Part shown: positions 58,829 through 64,000 of the stretch, piece by piece
Position numbering within the stretch: the stretch's first letter is position 1
Layout of the letters: each line of letters starts with the position of its first letter
Assembly (NCBI GenBank): GCA_914767715.1
Contig: OU612068.1
Span: 23,870,001-23,934,000 of the forward strand
Length of the DNA: 64,000 bases
Direction of reading: 5' to 3'
Origin: Membranipora membranacea
Lineage: Eukaryota; Bryozoa; Gymnolaemata; Cheilostomatida; Membraniporidae
Position numbers and translations under genes: made by a program
Notes under the pieces: generated by a model
Database searches by the model: none
What the model saw: only the letters and a program-made list of their open reading frames with translations
Told to the model about the DNA's origin: nothing

Positions 58829-61800
58829 ATGATTGTGAAGGTTGGATTAAAAGAACTGATAAAAGCAGAATTTCAACTAAAATATGCCGGATTTTATGGC
58901 TGTCAACCCTCCTGGATCTATAGAAACAAGGTAAGCATCATCCAATAAATTCTGAACGGAAATTTGCGCAAAATTTCCGAACACAAAACATTTTCCAAAC
59001 GCAGCCTGGGCAGGCGCCTGGGTCATTGTAATCATTGCTCATTTCTAATGACCGAGCAGCCCAGACAACCTGTCCATGCTAGGACAAAACAGACCCGTAT
59101 GTTTGTGAGTCTCCCACGGAATCACCAAGTCGCTGTATGCATACAACATCCATTGAGCTCTTATATAATATACAGTCATTAATTACCTGTACTGGATTAA
59201 GAGGTGGTTTGGTGGTCATATTTCAGACTCATCAGACTTGGTTATACCATTAAATTTTACAATCAGAGTTGGGGAGAAATGACTGAGCCCAGACCAGAAG
59301 TTTATCACTGTCAGTGAGTAGAGAGGGATTTCCACTAGATGAATAAGTCAAGTTATAAGACAGCAAACTTAGTTTGGATTCGCCCCAGCTCTGAAAACAC
59401 CCTTTGGGTTCAAATCCAATATTACTTACTCTTGTACATATAGAATCTTGACAGATACATCTGATCGGAAACCAGAATCTACAGCTTCTTGATTTGTGTA
59501 ACACTTATTAATATTTATGAATTTAAATTACAGCGGTACAGAGGGATACCGCTTCTGTGTACTCGATCGGTGTCTGCACTTTTTGCTCTAGTTATCATAA
59601 TTTACATGACATCATCATCTGCGGATCCTGGAAGGTTTTTCTGGTATTATACTATATGGACCTTCACCTTAGTGACAGTATACTTCATATTGGCAGCGGT
59701 GATCAGGTGAGGACAGCTTGGGAACATGAATGCTTGACCATGTCCCGCTAGTACCACCAGCTGCGCGAAGATATTATATAGCTTTGACGTCTTGTCTCCT
59801 GAATCAGTCTGTAACAATGCAACAGTGCGTTTCACTTCAGGAAATCATGTGCACAGAAATCACAATAGAATTCCATCACGTTCACATTTGGAAATGGATG
59901 ACGCCATAGTTACCATTGTAGATATTCACATTAAGTATTTCAAAATTTTGTGGTCGGAAATGGAGAAATTAGATTCTTGACAAAAATAGAAATTCACAGA
60001 ATATTACACCCACGCCCACACTCATTACTCACTGCCCCATTGCATGTGCCATTCTATTAGCCCTAAATGAATGATAATAAGTTTCAAGTACAATAAAGAT
60101 AATTGATGCAACCTCAAGTGACCAAGTTATACACATACACTACATAACATTAATACATGTCAGATTTTGCACTGAATAGAATGGAGGTAAATCAGTTTTA
60201 CAGGCAGAAATTTTAATTAAGAATTGAAATTGACTGTGAAAGTAGCAACTCCGATTTTAACATCGATATGCTTAAAACGGTAAAGATCAATGTCGTCGAT
60301 TATATTGTCATGAAGCAAACACAAAACTAAATCGCAGCACTACTACTCGTTGTTGATTGGTCGAGGTAAGAACCAATCATATGATTATGGGTTCCGTCAC
60401 ACAGTATTTTCATGCACAGCCAGCCATCCCTAAGTTGGTGCACGTTGTTTTGTTGTCTTAGTTTCACTGACAGGGCTGCCCTTCACCAAAAAAAAAACAT
60501 ATATTTTACACTCCAATAATTACTTCAGGCTGTTTGTTCCCATGTTACTTTGCTCTGTTTCAATAATTACCATCTCAGGGCAACACAAGTTCCTAATTAC
60601 TGATGGACCACCACTACAGCTCACGCCAAAGTGAGATAAAAGTAAATGTAAAGCCGATTCATTTTTGTTGAGGCGATAACCTCCTATTGTATGTCAATCC
60701 TCACAGCAACAGGACAGGTGCGGACTATCAGAGCAACATGTTCCACATCATAGCGATTAAATTAAAGTCGGCGAATTTCGTGACCGAATTCTTTCTACAG
60801 GATCATTATCAAGTGTGAAGGTCTACCATAAATGGATCTGAAGCTGTGTAAAGGTCCCAACCCTTAGCCAAGACCGGACTGGCCCACAAGCTCCAAAAAA
60901 TAAACCTTTCAAGTGGATGGTTATAGAACCTCACTCTTATCTGGTGGAAAATCTCCTCCCGAATGAATAGGAAGAAAACCAGTTCAATTGACAATTGTCC
61001 AAACTGACAACGATAGTAAGCGGATAATCAAGAGACATATTAGGTGGAGAAAATTCCAATACTATTGTCATGTATCTTCTTTGATGAGGGTTGGGCAAGG
61101 GAAGAAAATAACTGGGTCACATCATATCTTGTTGCACTTATAATGTTTCATGTGGTCCAGGAGTTCAGTTGTTTAGGGTAGCTCCATATAATATGGGTAA
61201 TGGTGATGGGTAATTTATACCATTTTTAGATTTGTTATAAAATAATGGCCCATAATAATTGGGATAAAACAAATTTGATTGACATAAATGACATTCTCGC
61301 ATCTGTTATTTTTCAGCCTCCTTCATATAATCAGAGAAAACAAAGCCGGAAAGTTCGAAGTTGATAAAAATGGCGCAAGTCGTAGCCACAAAAGTGAAAC
61401 CAATGCTGCTTTCACAGATGAGCTTGATATGACCATGAGCAACACAGAAGTAAGCATCTATAACAGACAGTATGGTATTACTATATACTATATAGTAATG
61501 ACTTACATAGTAATGCCTTATTTGCTATATAGATATGGTAAATAAGGCCTATGTGATCTCGACTGAGGCCAACGCCTTAGGGCCATCGAGGAGCCGTGAT
61601 TTAAGTATCGCTATTTCACTTATTGAAAATTCTACAGACATTGTTTCCAGTAATCTTTGGATTCTGTAAGATTTGTATAACATAATTTTACAAATATAAA
61701 TTTGCTTATACTCAATTGTGAATCCAAAATGTCTTGACTAAGTTGTTTTACTTGACTAAGAGTTATTTTCATTCTCTTGTTATCATCTTAGCTAGCTCGC

Positions 61801-62672
61801 TCAGTTACCACCATAGCTCATCGATCTCATGTAGTGCCTGGTCCAGATCCAGCCCTTGTTCAGGCACCTTATAAACTCTCTTTCGTAATAGTAGAGCCCC
61901 GCTTTACCACACTACAGGTAGCATTGTATCACAAGTGAGGAAATTAGCAGTCAATTGTGTTTTGTTCCACAACATTCGTGACACATTTCACAGTCAGCCC
62001 CAAAGTCATGTGTTATGTTAACACGGCAGCGAAACCTGCACGTGGCTTCGAAAAGGTTGGCTATGATTTACACGTACTTGAAACACTGCTTAAATTGACG
62101 ATATGTTGTTATTTTTCCGCTGATCAGAACTAGTATTAAGGGGCCAGGTGAGAGCCACCTTCACTTAGTAATTAGAGCCTTTTTTCTATTTTCAGAGTCA
62201 AGTACCAGGAGACCAATCACGCATAAAGGTGTCAGATCTTACCTGGTATATGAAGCTTCAATGGTTACTCTACAACATGGCACTTCCCAATGCTATCTTA
62301 GTTTCAATCATGTATTGGTGTGTACTTTTACCAACATCAAAACCATCACCAGGGCAGCAGAAAGGAGGCTCAGAATGGTTCTTAGATATCGCTGTACATG
62401 CTTTAAACTCCGTACTTGTGATGGTGGAGCACTACCTGTCCGACATACCGACACGCCTGAACCATGTATATCAGCCTATAGCCTATGCCATAGCCTACAC
62501 AGTATTTTCAGTTGTTCTATGGTCTCAGACTGGCGTAGTTATATATGAGTATGTCCTTGACTGGGGTAGTTTCATAACAATTGGGACCGTAATCGGAATG
62601 CTTGCGTACTTTTTTGTTTTTCAGCTAATGGCATACTTAATATATCTGCGGAAACAGCATTGCTGCGGATGA
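58829..62672 (+). CDS. rolling-stone family multi-pass membrane protein, four exons, 294 aa
   Basis: Exons 58829-58930, 59534-59706, 61317-61449, 62196-62672, phases 0/2/0, total 294 codons plus TGA, close to the family's usual length. The first exon (MIVKVGLKELIKAEF ... QPSWIYRNK) resembles the EF..L....P..W N-terminus of rolling-stone proteins, and this is why I chose the ATG at 58829. Hydrophobic segments follow: one in SVSALFALVIIIYM, one in WTFTLVTVYFILAAVI, a charged cytosolic loop (exon 3), then at least four more in exon 4 (ALPNAILVSIMYW, AVHALNSVLVMVEHYL, YAIAYTVFSVVLW, FITIGTVIGMLAYFFVF). The HALNSVLVMVEHYLS block with its His and Glu is the most typical. In flies the founding member is implicated in myoblast fusion; the role here is not deducible. 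A poly(A) signal lies at 62883. Confidence 0.85.
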
Positions 62673-62882
62673 GATATTAATAGATGTGTCACTGTATAGT
62701 TTTGCTAACACAATTCCTAGCTTGTGGCCAGCTGTTCATGCCAATACATAATTATGCCACCTTCCTCTTTCCTCATGTCAATGATCACGTATTTTGAAAT
62801 TTCAAACAAACCCGTTGACACATAAACTTAAGGACAGATTTATTATTATACATTATTATTAAATCTATGGGTTGACACACCA

Positions 62883-62888
62883 AATAAA
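62883..62888 (+). terminator. poly(A) signal of the rolling-stone-like gene
   Basis: AATAAA 211 bases after the stop codon. Confidence 0.55.
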
Positions 62889-64000
62889 TCTAAAAATAAT
62901 GTTCACAACGTCGTCACGTAGGTACCATTTTTTACATTGTGATGCATTGTATAAAGAGATTGTCTTCTCATTGCACAAGAGAACACAACTCCTGGTTAGA
63001 TGACCTATATGTTATAACAATATTGTTGAAATAACATAATTATTTGAAAAGTTAATTAGTTGGCTGATAGGATGTGGTTGGAATGTAGCGTGTTCAAACA
63101 CATAGATGTAACACTATGATAATTGTGAGGCAAGATCACAAATTAGAGATCCTTTCTTTCATACCCCTGCCAGATGTGCCCATGGTCTTTTTGTTTTGGG
63201 CAGTTGACCAACTTTGGTTGAATTGGGATTCCAACCAGCTGACCATAGTCTATAAGAGATGAATTTTGAATCTAATTGCGAGCTGAAATATTCAGCCAAA
63301 CAAATCTGTGAAATGGTATCAATAATACCAGCTGAGACTTAGTTTAGTTAGAACAAGTTTGATCCAATTTGCCTGCATTCCGGTTGCTCCCCTTCCACTA
63401 GCCTGAGGAGTGACCAGTGAAGGGGGAGCAACTCCTAATGCAAGTAAATGGACCAAACTTGGTCTAAAGTTTGATCAATACTGTATACATGCCTATTACA
63501 CTTAGAGAGTTGGATAAGAAAGAAGACAAATCTTGTTTACAGTGATACCATCGTTATCATTGATTTATTGAGAATGCTGTATTCTCCCCAACTCTTTTGT
63601 CTTTGTATATGGGGTATTTGGGGTGTTGTTAGTCCTTTACTTGTAGATATTATCTCAGAATTGCCGAATCGTTATGTAAAATAATTATCTGGACGCCTCT
63701 TTATTGACGGAATCGAAGTGGTTGTCATTTAGATGAATTGCGTGCTACTTTAATCGGGCTGAAGGAGAGATTCCCTGATTAAAACTTTTTGTGAAGTCAG
63801 CACTTCTGTTTCAGATCATTATCCCTCACAGGATGGTCACAGAGATTTGAAACTTGGACCTGTAGATGTAAAAAGACACGGAGAATCCATGTATTAGATT
63901 ACATATACTCCCAAAGACCCCCTCCCCCAACACACACATTATTTATTGGAATTCTATGGTGGGGTTACAGGTCATAAACTGCACATAATGAAATCATTTG
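62889..64000. other. 3' flank, no gene recognised
   Basis: Only the hairpin element at 63355-63463 was noticed. Confidence 0.5.
63355..63463. repeat. hairpin element (about 109 bp)
   Basis: AAGTTTGATCCAATTTGCCT through GGTTGCTCCCCTTCCACT is mirrored by AGTGAAGGGGGAGCAACTCC through AAATGGACCAAACTTG, with several mismatches. It is probably a small MITE. Confidence 0.6.

Noticed and set aside
58896-58930. Alternative start ATG at 58896 for the rolling-stone-like gene
   Set aside because: That frame reaches the donor in phase 2 and hits a stop in the next exon; the frame from 58829 joins in phase 0 and fits the family N-terminus.

Overview
This window is nuclear DNA of a multicellular animal. 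Every recognisable gene but one is broken into many short exons with GT-AG introns, and the gene set is animal-type: an MRP-type ABC transporter, an annexin, a polo-like kinase, a transmembrane tyrosine-kinase-like receptor, a UDP-glucuronosyltransferase and a rolling-stone family membrane protein. The DNA is AT-rich, with mostly small introns and many short inverted-repeat elements. An early-branching animal such as a sponge would fit, but that placement is inference. I found no bacterial-type operons, CRISPR arrays or intact tRNA/rRNA genes. Exon borders were read by hand from reading frame, splice sites and family conservation. Phases agree across all five spliced genes, except one annexin acceptor and the first ABC fragment.

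Layout. (1) 1-9137, + strand: 3' half of an ABCC/MRP transporter. Its second-last intron holds a decayed sense-oriented LINE (about 3951-8262), whose ORF1 begins with an RNase H1-type hybrid-binding (viroplasmin) domain. (2) 10816-14342, - strand: a complete four-repeat annexin in nine exons, convergent with the ABC gene. (3) 16924-27790, + strand: a complete 14-exon, 635-residue polo-like kinase, divergent from the annexin across 2.6 kb. (4) 28638-38066, - strand: a 12-exon, 725-residue single-pass receptor with a Cys-rich and FN3-like ectodomain and a tyrosine-kinase-like domain lacking the HRD aspartate, the metal-binding Asn and the DFG motif, so very likely a pseudokinase. It is convergent with the polo-like kinase. 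(5) 38.1-50.2 kb: no gene recognised; repeats, a LINE fragment and a Harbinger-type MITE. (6) 50263-51843, + strand: an intronless UDP-glucuronosyltransferase with a TATA box and poly(A) signal. (7) 51.9-58.8 kb: no gene recognised; a tRNA-derived SINE and several inverted-repeat elements. (8) 58829-62672, + strand: a four-exon rolling-stone family membrane protein.

The genes do not look like a functional cluster. ABCC and UGT could both serve export or conjugation of small molecules, but they are 40 kb apart and unlinked in structure. The most unusual content is the receptor pseudokinase, the LINE ORF1 domain architecture, a tRNA-like sequence enclosed by terminal inverted repeats, and the number of distinct short TIR elements inside introns.
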